Source: CAUYUA01 sp963575675 (GTDB lineage: Bacteria > Pseudomonadota > Alphaproteobacteria > Azospirillales > Azospirillaceae). From it: a stretch of 45,125 nucleotides of DNA. The DNA lies in NCBI GenBank assembly GCA_963575675.1, contig CAUYUA010000199.1, positions 1 to 45,125 of the forward strand. Direction: 5' to 3'. This document shows, piece after piece, positions 33,350 through 43,647 of the stretch (position 1 is its first letter; every line of letters begins with the position of its first letter). Made by a program: the position numbers and the translations under genes. Below the pieces are notes generated by a model. The model was not told the DNA's origin. It ran no database searches and saw only the letters and a list, made by a program, of their open reading frames with translations.

Positions 33350-35833
33350 ATGGTTGGGCATGCCATGCAGTGGGATGATGTTTTTTTGCGCTTTCTTGCG
33401 AAAAGAGGCGCAGCGGTTTTAATCGGCGCTGTGGCGCTCGGCGCGTCGTCTCCGACAACCGCTCAAATGCGCTCAAATCCAGGAGCGAGCGCTTCGGTTC
33501 TGCGAGCGCAGACCCAAGCGATTACGGGAGCGATCAGTCGACAAGTTCAGTCGGCGTTCCGACCACACATGCAGATTCGCAACTCCGTCGGCCAAATTCT
33601 GGAAATGGAAATGGCTCCGGACGGCAGACTCTTGGCGATTGTCTCTGCGGATAACGCCGTGCGCGTCTGGGACTTGGAGAACGGCCGACAAACCCGGCAA
33701 TTGCAAGTCGGCGACGTGGGAAGCGTGCGGGCGGTGGACGTCGGCGTTTCAGGCGTAACGAAAGCAACTCGTTCGGTGCTTCAACCGGCGCCGCGTCGTG
33801 TGATCGCCACTGGCGGCGACAATGGAGCCGTCATTGTTTGGGAAAATGGCTCGGGCGTTGAGTTGCGGCGTTTCAGTGGTCACCAGGGCGCGGTCAACGT
33901 CGTGCGTTTGTCACACGACGGCGCCTTGTTGGCCTCTGCGGGCGTAGACGGCGTTGTGCGATTGTGGGAGATGGAAACCGGAAAGCTGAGAGCACAGCTT
34001 CCGGGGCATTCCGGTGGCGCGACTGCTTTGGCTTTCAGCGCTTCGGGGCAAGTTTTGGCGACCGGCGGCGGCGATGGCGTCGTGCGTTTATGGTCTCCTG
34101 CTGGGGCTACGCTGAAAACGATCGAAGCGCATAGCGGTGGCGTTCGAGCGCTGGCGTTCAACGCATTCGGCGATCGTTTATACAGTGGAGGAGCGGATGG
34201 AAAAATTCGTTCCTGGTCCACTTCCGGCGAGGAAGGCGACTCTTGGAAAGCCGCCGGAGCCATTGGGACGCTTGTTGTCGGAAAAATTGGGAACCTGGTT
34301 TCCGTCACCAACAGCGGCGAGGTTCAAGTTTGGGAGTCTGATGGAAGCCGTCTGGCAAGCATCAATGACTCCGGCAACCGCATAAAGGCGGCGACGTTCA
34401 CTCCTGATGGCAAGCATGTGATCACGGCGGGTGAAGACGGCTTGGCCAAAGTGTGGGATGTCGAAGACACTCGATTGCTTGTCCGATTGATTCTTACGTC
34501 CAACGGATGGGCTGTCGCCGACTCCAGCGGGCGTTTTGACGGTTCGGATCGAGGCATAAACAATGTCACTTGGGTTGATGGTCAGCTCGCCATCGATATG
34601 TCCAATTTCGGCGCTTCTCACTATGAACCCGGCCTGTTGGCCAAGACTCTGCGTAATCCCGGCGCTTTATTGACGTCTTCCGCTCCGTCGGTCGAAGAAG
34701 GCGTTCCCACGCCTCCGTTGAGCAGTATTGATCCGCCCGGAAATTCTTCGGCCTTGCTTGGAAAAGCCAACATCGTCGTTACGGCGGAAGACGTCGGCGG
34801 TGGAATTAAAAATGTTCGTTTGTTTCACAACGACAAGGCTGTAGACGCCTCCCGGATCGTCAGCGATTCCACCGGAGATCAAGGAGGCCGGGACGCTCGC
34901 GTCGTGGTTTTCGCCGTCGATCTTTTGCCGGGCGAAAATCGTTTCCGCGCCATGGCCACCAGCGCCGGCGATGTGGAAGGGCCTTCTGCAACCGCAACGA
35001 TTTCTACGCCTCAGAGCGGCCCGGTCCAGAAATCCGCCATGCATGTCGTTGCCATCGGCATTAACCAGTATTCTAATCCAGAAATGACTTTGAACTATGC
35101 GGTGGCGGACGCGCGTGGATTTGTCGATTGGGCGCGGCGTCAAACTTCCAACCAGGCCTTCAGCAAGGTTCAAATTCACGAACTCTATGATCAGCAGGCC
35201 ACGCGCGCCGGGATTCAGGCTCTGTTCCAGTCTCTGCAAAGCACGAATTCTCAAGACGTGGTGATAATGTACTTCGCAGGGCATGGCGAAAGCGTTCAGA
35301 AGCAATGGTATTTTTTGCCGACGGAGTTCGGTCGGAATATGACGGCTCAGGCGGTGGCGGCTGAAGGCGTTGGGACCAAGGTTTTTCAAGACGCTATTCT
35401 GAAGATGGGCGCTCAGCGCGTTTTTATGTTGCTTGACGCATGCAAGTCCGGCACTCTTGGCAAAGCCTTCGCTTCAGACGTTGATTCTCGCGACATTCAA
35501 TCCATGTCGAGAGACGCGGGCATTCACATCATGGCCGCCACCGATAAAAACCAGTTGGCCGTTGAATTGGCGGAATTGGGGCATGGAGCTTTTACTTACA
35601 CGGTTCTTGACGCTTTGAAAGGCGTTTCGCCGAAAATCACTACGGATGGCATCGTTCGCGCCAAGGCTGTTCTCTATTACGCGGCGGATCAAGTGCCTTC
35701 CGTCGCCTTCAAATACACCGGCATGGAGCAGTTCCCGACCGTCTTCAGTCGAGGTGGAGACTTTGAGATTGGTCGCGTTGTTGGCGGCGGAGGTGGTTCT
35801 GACGCTTCTAAGCGGAAGAAGAAAAACGACTGA
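33350..35833 (+). CDS. Exported WD40-repeat protein with caspase-like (C14) peptidase domain
   Basis: An 827-residue protein. An N-terminal signal (GAAVLIGAVALGASSPTTAQ) points to export. Residues ~85-410 are a series of WD40 repeats (e.g. DNAVRVWDLENG, DGVVRLWEMETG, DGVVRLWSPAG, DGLAKVWDVED), then a linker that resembles a DUF-like 'NVTWVDG' segment and an Ig-like stretch (~480-560). The peptidase domain (~565-790) has both catalytic residues of the C14 family: H645 (YFAGHGE) and C698 (LLDACKSG). The C-terminus is glycine-rich then very basic (KRKKKND). Substrate is unknown. WD40-caspase proteins are known in bacteria, but few are characterised. No neighbouring toxin or nuclease gene was seen. 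Confidence 0.85.
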   Translation: MVGHAMQWDDVFLRFLAKRGAAVLIGAVALGASSPTTAQMRSNPGASASVLRAQTQAITGAISRQVQSAFRPHMQIRNSVGQILEMEMAPDGRLLAIVSADNAVRVWDLENGRQTRQLQVGDVGSVRAVDVGVSGVTKATRSVLQPAPRRVIATGGDNGAVIVWENGSGVELRRFSGHQGAVNVVRLSHDGALLASAGVDGVVRLWEMETGKLRAQLPGHSGGATALAFSASGQVLATGGGDGVVRLWSPAGATLKTIEAHSGGVRALAFNAFGDRLYSGGADGKIRSWSTSGEEGDSWKAAGAIGTLVVGKIGNLVSVTNSGEVQVWESDGSRLASINDSGNRIKAATFTPDGKHVITAGEDGLAKVWDVEDTRLLVRLILTSNGWAVADSSGRFDGSDRGINNVTWVDGQLAIDMSNFGASHYEPGLLAKTLRNPGALLTSSAPSVEEGVPTPPLSSIDPPGNSSALLGKANIVVTAEDVGGGIKNVRLFHNDKAVDASRIVSDSTGDQGGRDARVVVFAVDLLPGENRFRAMATSAGDVEGPSATATISTPQSGPVQKSAMHVVAIGINQYSNPEMTLNYAVADARGFVDWARRQTSNQAFSKVQIHELYDQQATRAGIQALFQSLQSTNSQDVVIMYFAGHGESVQKQWYFLPTEFGRNMTAQAVAAEGVGTKVFQDAILKMGAQRVFMLLDACKSGTLGKAFASDVDSRDIQSMSRDAGIHIMAATDKNQLAVELAELGHGAFTYTVLDALKGVSPKITTDGIVRAKAVLYYAADQVPSVAFKYTGMEQFPTVFSRGGDFEIGRVVGGGGGSDASKRKKKND

Positions 35834-35994
35834 TCGAAGCTCGTAGAGTTTGCTGCCAATGGCAAGTCAGGTTTTTGAGGTTTTCACACTAACGAGCCGA
35901 ATGTCGGCTTTCTAATGCGAAGATGGAAAGGGCTTTCTCTGCGTTATGCGCAAGGAGGCCTTTTCTATTTGGAGAGGAGAAGGCGTCCGAAATT

Positions 35995-36011
35995 TTGAGA
36001 ATGACTCTCAA
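35995..36011. promoter_or_regulatory. Fur-like operator palindrome upstream of feoA
   Basis: TTGAGA-ATGAC-TCTCAA is a 17-bp inverted repeat that resembles alphaproteobacterial Fur boxes of the type TGAGAATNATTCTCA with one mismatch. It lies ~70 bp before feoA, the expected place for an iron-regulated promoter. Confidence 0.6.
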
Positions 36012-36080
36012 TCGCACTTGAAATCGGTGGAGTGGAGGCGTACCTTCATTCTGGTGGTTTTGGTGGAAGGAGAGCGGCTG

Positions 36081-36308
36081 ATGTGCGTTTCAGAGATGAG
36101 GCCGGGTGACAAGGCTCGCGTCGTTGGTTTCGAAAAAGGTCAGAGAGACTATCGACAGAAGTTGCTGTCGATGGGGATGACGCCGGGCACTGAGTTTTCG
36201 TTGACTAGAGTGGCGCCTTTGGGCGATCCGGTTGAGATCAACGTGCGCGGCTTTTCCATGAGTTTGCGTAAATCTGAAGCCGACACGCTGAAAGTGGAAA
36301 GGTTTTGA
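36081..36308 (+). CDS. feoA: FeoA ferrous iron transport accessory protein
   Basis: A 75-residue SH3-like protein that supports FeoB in Fe(II) uptake. MRPGDKARVVGFEKGQRDYRQKLLSMGMTPGTEFSL and the C-terminal DPVEINVRGFSMSLRKSEAD are family signatures. AAGGAGAG at 36067-36074 is the ribosome binding site for ATG 36081; a longer reading frame from 35946 is ignored because it runs through the Fur-like site. feoB follows after 3 bp. Confidence 0.93.
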   Translation: MCVSEMRPGDKARVVGFEKGQRDYRQKLLSMGMTPGTEFSLTRVAPLGDPVEINVRGFSMSLRKSEADTLKVERF

Positions 36309-36311
36309 GCC

Positions 36312-38672
36312 ATGTCCGGACTTACAGTTGGTGTGGTCGGCAATCCGAATTGCGGCAAAACAACGCTTTTCAATGCTCTAACCGGGTCTCGGCAACACGT
36401 CGGCAATTGGCCGGGCGTGACGGTGGAGAAAAAGTTCGGCGAGGTTCGAATTAACGGCGAGACTTGTCAAGTCGTGGATTTGCCGGGCGTTTACTCTTTG
36501 GGAGTTACTTCGAACGCCTCTGAAGACGAGAGGGTGGCGCGCGACTATGTTTTGTCCGGCGACGCCGATTTGGTCGTGAACATTATCGATGCTTCGAATC
36601 TGGAGCGTAACCTCTATCTGACGGTGCAATTGCTGGAAATGCGCATACCGATGGTGGTGGCGCTCAACATGATGGATATTGCTCGGGATCGTGGCGTGAT
36701 CGTCGATCCGCAAGCAATGGCCGAAAAACTGGGTTGTCCGGTTGTGGGGTTGGTGGCGACCCGCAAGAGCGGGGTGGAGAGCCTGAAGCAGGCAATCATG
36801 ACGGCGGCGGCGGCTCCGCGCCCGCCGAAAGCGTTTCCGGTTTTTGCTTCCGTTGTGGAAAGCGCGATTGCGGCGTTGTTGCCGCAGGTGAAGACGGCGC
36901 TGGTCGAACGCGCCGACGCGGCGGGTTTGCAGCCGGGAGCGACGCCGGAGCTGGCCGGTGATCCGCGTTGGTTGTCTGTAAAGCTTCTAGAAGGCGACTT
37001 CGGCGCTCAAAACCTGTTCAAGGGACGTTTGGACGCCGTCGTTGCAGAACAGAGCGCTTCGATTGAGGCCGAATATGGTGAAGAGCCGGATATTGTAATT
37101 GCGGATGGACGGTTTTCGTTTGTCGGAGAGATTGTTTCTGCTTGCGCCCATCGTCCGCATGTTGCGTCGCGTCATTTGTCTGATCGAATTGATGGCGTTG
37201 TTCTCAACCGGGTTTTAGGGATTCCGGTGTTTTTGGGAATAATGTACATGATGTTTATGTTTACCATAAACGTCGGCGGCGCCTTCATCGATTTTTTCGA
37301 CAAAGCATTCGGCGCTGTGTTGATCGATGGGTTGAGCGATCTGTTGACCGGAATCGGCGCGCCATCATGGTTGACGGTGTTGCTCGCTAAAGGTGCGGGC
37401 GGTGGCGTGCAGACGATCGCCACGTTCATTCCCGTTATCGGTTCTTTGTTTTTATTCCTTTCTTGGCTTGAAGATTCCGGTTACATGGCGCGCGCCAGTT
37501 TCGTAATGGATCGCGCGATGCGCGCCATTGGGTTGCCTGGAAAGTCATTTGTGCCGTTGATCGTTGGTTTCGGCTGCAATGTGCCCGCCATCATGGTGAC
37601 GCGCACTTTGGAGCATCGTCGAGATCGCATCATAACTATTCTTATGGCGCCGTTTATGTCCTGTGGCGCTCGTTTGCCTGTCTACGCATTGTTTGCGGCG
37701 GCTTTTTTTCCTGAAAGCGGACAAAATGTAGTGTTTGCCCTCTATCTGATCGGTTTGGCTTTTGCTATTGGCACGGGGCTTTTGTTGAAAAACACGTTGC
37801 TGAAGGGCGAAGCCTCTTCGTTTGTGATGGAGCTTCCTCCTTATCACATGCCGACGTTTGGCTCTGTGGGGCGGCGAGCTTGGCATCGCTTAAGCGATTT
37901 TATTTTCCGCGCCGGTCAAATGATTGTTCCGATGGTTATCGTTCTTACTTTTTTAAGCTCGGTTGATGATCGGGGGAATTTCAACAACGATGTTCGTGAG
38001 AACTCGGTTCTGGCGGTTGTTGGACGCTCTGTTATCCCGATTTTCGAGCCCATGGGAATGACGGAACAGAATTGGCCCGCCGCTGTTGGCTTATTCACCG
38101 GAGTGTTCGCTAAAGAGGCTGTGGTTGGGACGTTGAACACTTTATACAAGCAAGCCGGAGGCGCTGTTGAGGCGGAGACGGCGTCTGTCGGCTTGGTTGG
38201 AAAATTGCAAGAGGCGCTTCAGACGATCCCTGATAATTTGGGAAAATTGGCGCAAAGATTCGGTGATCCTTTGGGAGTGTCGGGGTTGATTTCTTCGGAT
38301 CGCGTGAAGGCCGGAGAGGAGTTGAAAGTTGATGTGGCGGCGTTTGGAGCAATGACGGAAAGATTTGACGGCGCGGCGGGAGCTTTTGCTTTTCTCTTGT
38401 TGATCTTGCTTTATATGCCCTGCGTGGCGGCGACCGGAGCAATCAATCAAGAGATTGGTTGGCGTTGGACTTTGTTTAGCGCGGGATGGTGTACGGGACT
38501 TGGGTATTGCGCTTCGGTGATTTTTTATCAGAGCGCGTTGTTGATGACGACGCCGGCGGCGGCCATGATTCGAATAGTGGTTGCTGTCGCGGCTGTTGTT
38601 TTTGCTGTGATTGTGATGCGGATGGTGGGGGCTCGTGAGGCGCGTCGCGTTGTTGTTGTGGCGGCGGAGTAA
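36312..38672 (+). CDS. feoB: FeoB ferrous iron transporter
   Basis: A 786-residue GTPase-coupled Fe(II) transporter. The N-terminal G domain has G1 GNPNCGKTT, the G3 motif DLPGVYSL, and the G4 region NMMD. A helical GDI-like segment follows, and then the membrane domain with gate motifs (GFGCNVPAIMVTRTLE; ARLPVY; and the C-terminal repeat TGVFAKEAVVGTLNTLY, YMPCVAATGAI). The stop is followed by a short gap and the palindromic family element (38695-38740). It is the main gene of the feoABC operon. Confidence 0.96.
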   Translation: MSGLTVGVVGNPNCGKTTLFNALTGSRQHVGNWPGVTVEKKFGEVRINGETCQVVDLPGVYSLGVTSNASEDERVARDYVLSGDADLVVNIIDASNLERNLYLTVQLLEMRIPMVVALNMMDIARDRGVIVDPQAMAEKLGCPVVGLVATRKSGVESLKQAIMTAAAAPRPPKAFPVFASVVESAIAALLPQVKTALVERADAAGLQPGATPELAGDPRWLSVKLLEGDFGAQNLFKGRLDAVVAEQSASIEAEYGEEPDIVIADGRFSFVGEIVSACAHRPHVASRHLSDRIDGVVLNRVLGIPVFLGIMYMMFMFTINVGGAFIDFFDKAFGAVLIDGLSDLLTGIGAPSWLTVLLAKGAGGGVQTIATFIPVIGSLFLFLSWLEDSGYMARASFVMDRAMRAIGLPGKSFVPLIVGFGCNVPAIMVTRTLEHRRDRIITILMAPFMSCGARLPVYALFAAAFFPESGQNVVFALYLIGLAFAIGTGLLLKNTLLKGEASSFVMELPPYHMPTFGSVGRRAWHRLSDFIFRAGQMIVPMVIVLTFLSSVDDRGNFNNDVRENSVLAVVGRSVIPIFEPMGMTEQNWPAAVGLFTGVFAKEAVVGTLNTLYKQAGGAVEAETASVGLVGKLQEALQTIPDNLGKLAQRFGDPLGVSGLISSDRVKAGEELKVDVAAFGAMTERFDGAAGAFAFLLLILLYMPCVAATGAINQEIGWRWTLFSAGWCTGLGYCASVIFYQSALLMTTPAAAMIRIVVAVAAVVFAVIVMRMVGAREARRVVVVAAE

Positions 38673-38942
38673 TAGCGAATGAAAATTAAACGAGGCCAGG
38701 GCCTGCGTTCCTGGTCGCGGGGGAGGGAGGCGTAAAGGGGAGAGGCCGCCTTCTTTGTTCGCCGTAACTTGTTCGTCGTAGCTTGTTCGTCGTAAGATGA
38801 AATTCGCGCAAACTGCAAGGCGTTCACCCGTTGGGCAAATAAAGAGGGCGATCGCGCTCCCTTTTGGTCTTCCGCGATCAGGAGCGCAGTCCTGGAAATC
38901 GTTTGGTTTTTATTTTTGGACCCAATAAGGAGGGATTCGGTT
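38673..38942. repeat. Two palindromic repeat elements between feoB and feoC
   Basis: CCAGGGCCTGCGTTCCTGGTCGCG (38695-38720) and AAAGAGGGCGATCGCGCTCCCTTT-like pairing with ATCAGGAGCGCAGTCCTGG (38838-38900) are members of the same intergenic palindrome family. AAGGAGG at 38928-38934 is the ribosome binding site for the following gene. feoC being 270 bp away suggests it may have its own promoter. Confidence 0.55.
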
Positions 38943-39206
38943 ATGGCGACGTTGTTTGATGTAAAGGGCTACTTAAGCGAACGCGGGAAAGCGCCTTTGA
39001 CGGATATTGCGTTGCGCTTTGACACGTCGGTGGATGCGGCTCGGGCGTTGGTGGATGTGTGGATTGCTAAAAATCGTGTGCGGCGCGTGGATATCGATGC
39101 GACCGAGCACATGGATTGCGGCGCAAAAGCCTGTGCAAAGGCGTCGTGTTGTAGCGGAAATCCACAGAATCTTGAGGTGTATGAATGGATTGAGCGGAGC
39201 CCCTGA
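38943..39206 (+). CDS. feoC: FeoC-like transcriptional/iron-sensing protein
   Basis: An 87-residue winged-helix protein of the FeoC type (LFDVKGYLSERGKAPLTDIALRFDTSVDAARALVDVWIAKNRV), with the cysteine cluster MDCGAKACAKASCC near residues 58-70, in the place where FeoC has a cysteine-rich wing thought to hold an iron-sulfur cluster. It probably tunes FeoB level or activity. It is separated from feoB by 270 bp with palindromic elements, and from the next genes by 438 bp. Confidence 0.85.
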   Translation: MATLFDVKGYLSERGKAPLTDIALRFDTSVDAARALVDVWIAKNRVRRVDIDATEHMDCGAKACAKASCCSGNPQNLEVYEWIERSP

Positions 39207-39644
39207 GCGTGATCAAAGCGCCGACGCCAAGACGCTTTCTGCGCGAGGCCTTGCCTTACGGCAAATAAGGGGAGGCTTTCGCCTTTGATCTTGGCGATTG
39301 GGAACGCCGTCTCCAGACTCGTCGAGCTGTCGTTGAAGGATTTCTGGAAGATGTGTTCTAGGGGATATAACGTATTTCTTCGTCGAAAAATATGTCGTAA
39401 CGTCTCAAGATACAAATCAGAGTCGTCTTTCTCGTCGAATTAGAAGCCTTTCGGTAAGATCGGTTGACTTGATCTCGATTCTCGGGTAGGTGCGTGCAAG
39501 CGTTGATCTCCGACTTCGGCAAACAAGGAGACGCCGACGGCGTCGTCATTTTCTGTCGATGCGACGTGTTTCGTCTTCGGCGTCCGTCGTGTTCGGCGCA
39601 TAGATTTGTTTTTGGATGATGGCAATACGATTGCAGGTAGGCAG
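39207..39644. other. Intergenic region between feoC and the fumarate-reductase-type operon
   Basis: 438 bp without a supported gene. It contains a palindrome-family element (39243-39325: GCCTTACGGCAAATAAGG and GGCTTTCGCC pairing) and a perfect 15-bp hairpin, GACGCC-GAC-GGCGTC (39530-39544). The operon promoter should lie here. Confidence 0.5.
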
Positions 39645-40331
39645 ATGACACAGAAGAACAGCGCAACGGTCAGCGTTTGGCGATCCTTCATTATGAAGAA
39701 ATTTTTGGTCGCGTTGACCGGCGCCTTTCTTTGCTTTTTTCTCTTGGTTCACGTGAGCGGCAGCGCGCTGGTCTTCGTTGGTCCGGAAGCGTTTAACCAA
39801 TACACGTATTTCTTGGCCAAAAGCAAAATCATCGTTTTGGTGGAGTTCGGGTTGTTGGCCGGCTTCGCTCTTCACGCAGCGTTGGCGGGGAAATTGGCTG
39901 TGCAGAACTGGCGGAGCCGCAACCGCAATTACGCTGTTCTGGCCATGGGGCCAAAGCAAGCCGGGATATGGCATCGAACCATGATCTGGCAAGGCGTTTT
40001 GATTTTGGCGTTTTTGCTTTTCCATTTGGCGACTATAAAATTCGGGCCAAAATACGCCGTTGTTTACGATGGCGTGAGCATGCGTGATATGTATCGGGTG
40101 TTGGTCGAGGCGTTTTCCAATCCCGTGGTCGTGTTTGGTTACTGCTTGACGGTGTCGATTCTCGGAGTTCACCTGTTTCACGGTGTGGCGTCGATCTTTC
40201 AAACTTTGGGCGTGTGTCAGTTTCAGCATCCGATCATCTTTCGCATCGCGCAGATTTACGCTCTGTTTGTGGCGAGCGTTTTCTTTTTGGAGCCGCTATA
40301 CGTGTTTTTCTTCGCCAGACCCTGGTCCTGA
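39645..40331 (+). CDS. Succinate dehydrogenase/fumarate reductase cytochrome b subunit (b558 type)
   Basis: A 228-residue membrane subunit with five helices and several histidines in them (LLVHVSG, LHAALAG, WHRTMIW, FHLATI, GVHLFHGVASIFQTLG) that would bind two haems b, as in the SdhC/FrdC of Bacillus, Bacteroides and Wolinella. This is a type B enzyme with one membrane subunit rather than the alphaproteobacterial SdhC-SdhD pair. The ATG at 39645 is chosen; 13 further codons upstream (from 39606) are possible. It leads the three-gene operon with the flavoprotein 126 bp downstream. Confidence 0.85.
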   Translation: MTQKNSATVSVWRSFIMKKFLVALTGAFLCFFLLVHVSGSALVFVGPEAFNQYTYFLAKSKIIVLVEFGLLAGFALHAALAGKLAVQNWRSRNRNYAVLAMGPKQAGIWHRTMIWQGVLILAFLLFHLATIKFGPKYAVVYDGVSMRDMYRVLVEAFSNPVVVFGYCLTVSILGVHLFHGVASIFQTLGVCQFQHPIIFRIAQIYALFVASVFFLEPLYVFFFARPWS

Positions 40332-40457
40332 CGCCTTTTTTGAACTTCGGCGCCGGCCTGATCTTTCCTTGCGCGCGTTTTTCGGGCGCATCCTTCTCCT
40401 TTTGCGTCGGCTTAGCCGGTATTGGCTTGGTCGGCGGCGATTTATGGACCGATAACC

Positions 40458-42368
<1,911 letters not shown>

Positions 42369-42677
42369 TTTGACGCGAGTTCGGCGCGCGAAGGGTTGCG
42401 AATCGTTCAGAAGGAAGCGCCTTTCGTCGTTCGCTTCTTGTCATTTCAAGTGGGTTGTTCTGAAATCAATGTCGTCAAATCTTAGCGCTGAGGCTTTGCC
42501 GATTAAATTTGGGGCTCCGTCCTCGGCGCCGGAGAAGTCTTCGCCCACGGTTTGGAGTTTGAGAGGCCTTAGAGTCGATGGTCTCTTTGGCGGGGCGCGG
42601 TTTCTTGATTTGACGACGTTGCTTCTGAATCCGGTTCGGGCGTGACGTCCCGCCGATTTACGGGAAAGGATATTGTC
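42369..42677 (+). other. 309-bp gap between flavoprotein and iron-sulfur genes with a possible small ORF
   Basis: Unusually long for an operon of this type. An ATG at 42469 opens a 58-codon frame to the TGA at 42643-42645 with codon use like its neighbours, but it has no ribosome binding site and no family resemblance; the gap may just be a repeat-rich remnant. The GGAAAGGA before the following gene lies at 42662-42669. Confidence 0.35.
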
Positions 42678-43445
42678 ATGAATCGCGCCAGTCCCGCGCT
42701 GATGACTGTGAATTTAAAAGTGTGGCGGCAATCCAGCGCCGAGGACCAAGGTGGTTTTCGTGATTATCGTCTGGAAGGCGTCAACCCCAACATGTCCTTT
42801 CTGGAAATGTTGGATATGTTAAATGAGTCTCTGGTGCAGGCCGGGGAAGAGCCGGTTGCGTTCGATCACGATTGTCGAGAAGGGATTTGTGGCGCTTGCT
42901 CGTTGGTCATCAACGGCAACCCGCATGGGCCGGAGGTTGCCTCCACCACATGTCAACTGCATATGCGCAAGTTCAAAAACGGCGATTCTATTGTGATCGA
43001 GCCGTTTCGTGCGCGACCGTTTCCGGTGATCAAAGACATGGTGGTCGATCGTTCGGCGCTCGACCGCATGATGATGGCGGGCGGCTATGTTTCGGTGAAT
43101 ACGGGCAACGCTCCGGACGCTCACTGCATTCCTGTGCCGAAAAAGGATGCGGACCAAGCTTTCGAAGCCGCTTCATGCATCGGCTGCGGCGCTTGCGTCG
43201 CCACCTGCAAAAACGCTTCCGCGATGTTGTTTGTGTCGGCCAAAGTTTCTCAGTTGGCCCTATTGCCTCAAGGGCAGGTCGAGCGCGTCGAGCGTGTGCG
43301 GCAGATGGCCTCGACAATGGAGGTCGAGGGATTTGGTTCGTGCTCCAACACCGGAGCTTGTGCGGCGGTGTGTCCAAAAGGGGTGTCTTTGACTCATATT
43401 GCGCGGCTGAATTGGGAATTTTTCCGCGCTTTGTGGCGCTCTTAG
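42678..43445 (+). CDS. Succinate dehydrogenase/fumarate reductase iron-sulfur subunit
   Basis: A 255-residue subunit that passes electrons between the flavin and the haems. The [2Fe-2S] cysteines are in CREGICGACSLVING and TTCQLH; the [4Fe-4S] motif is CIGCGACVATC; the third cluster cysteines are in CSNTGACAAVCPKG. The ATG at 42678 follows GGAAAGGA by 8 bases. It closes the three-gene complex II-like operon. Confidence 0.94.
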   Translation: MNRASPALMTVNLKVWRQSSAEDQGGFRDYRLEGVNPNMSFLEMLDMLNESLVQAGEEPVAFDHDCREGICGACSLVINGNPHGPEVASTTCQLHMRKFKNGDSIVIEPFRARPFPVIKDMVVDRSALDRMMMAGGYVSVNTGNAPDAHCIPVPKKDADQAFEAASCIGCGACVATCKNASAMLFVSAKVSQLALLPQGQVERVERVRQMASTMEVEGFGSCSNTGACAAVCPKGVSLTHIARLNWEFFRALWRS

Positions 43446-43599
43446 GCAGGAGTCGGCGTGGGGGAGGGGAGAAGCTTCGCGTTTTTCCTCCTTCTGGTTG
43501 GAAGCGTGAGAGGGGGGCCGCGTTTCCTCGCTGTATAAAGTAAATGAACGTCTTGCAAAATTTCTTGCGCGCAAGAGTCGCGTAGGATTGTTGTGGCTC

Positions 43600-43630
43600 C
43601 CCCTGTTTTTGCAGTTCCCCTGTTTTTGCA
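43600..43630 (+). repeat. Near-perfect direct repeat upstream of ispG
   Basis: CCCCTGTTTTTGCA occurs at 43600-43613 and again at 43617-43630, a 17-bp period just before the ispG ribosome binding region. Possibly slippage or a binding site; nothing decisive. Confidence 0.7.
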
Positions 43631-43647
43631 AAGAGAAACGGCCTGTC

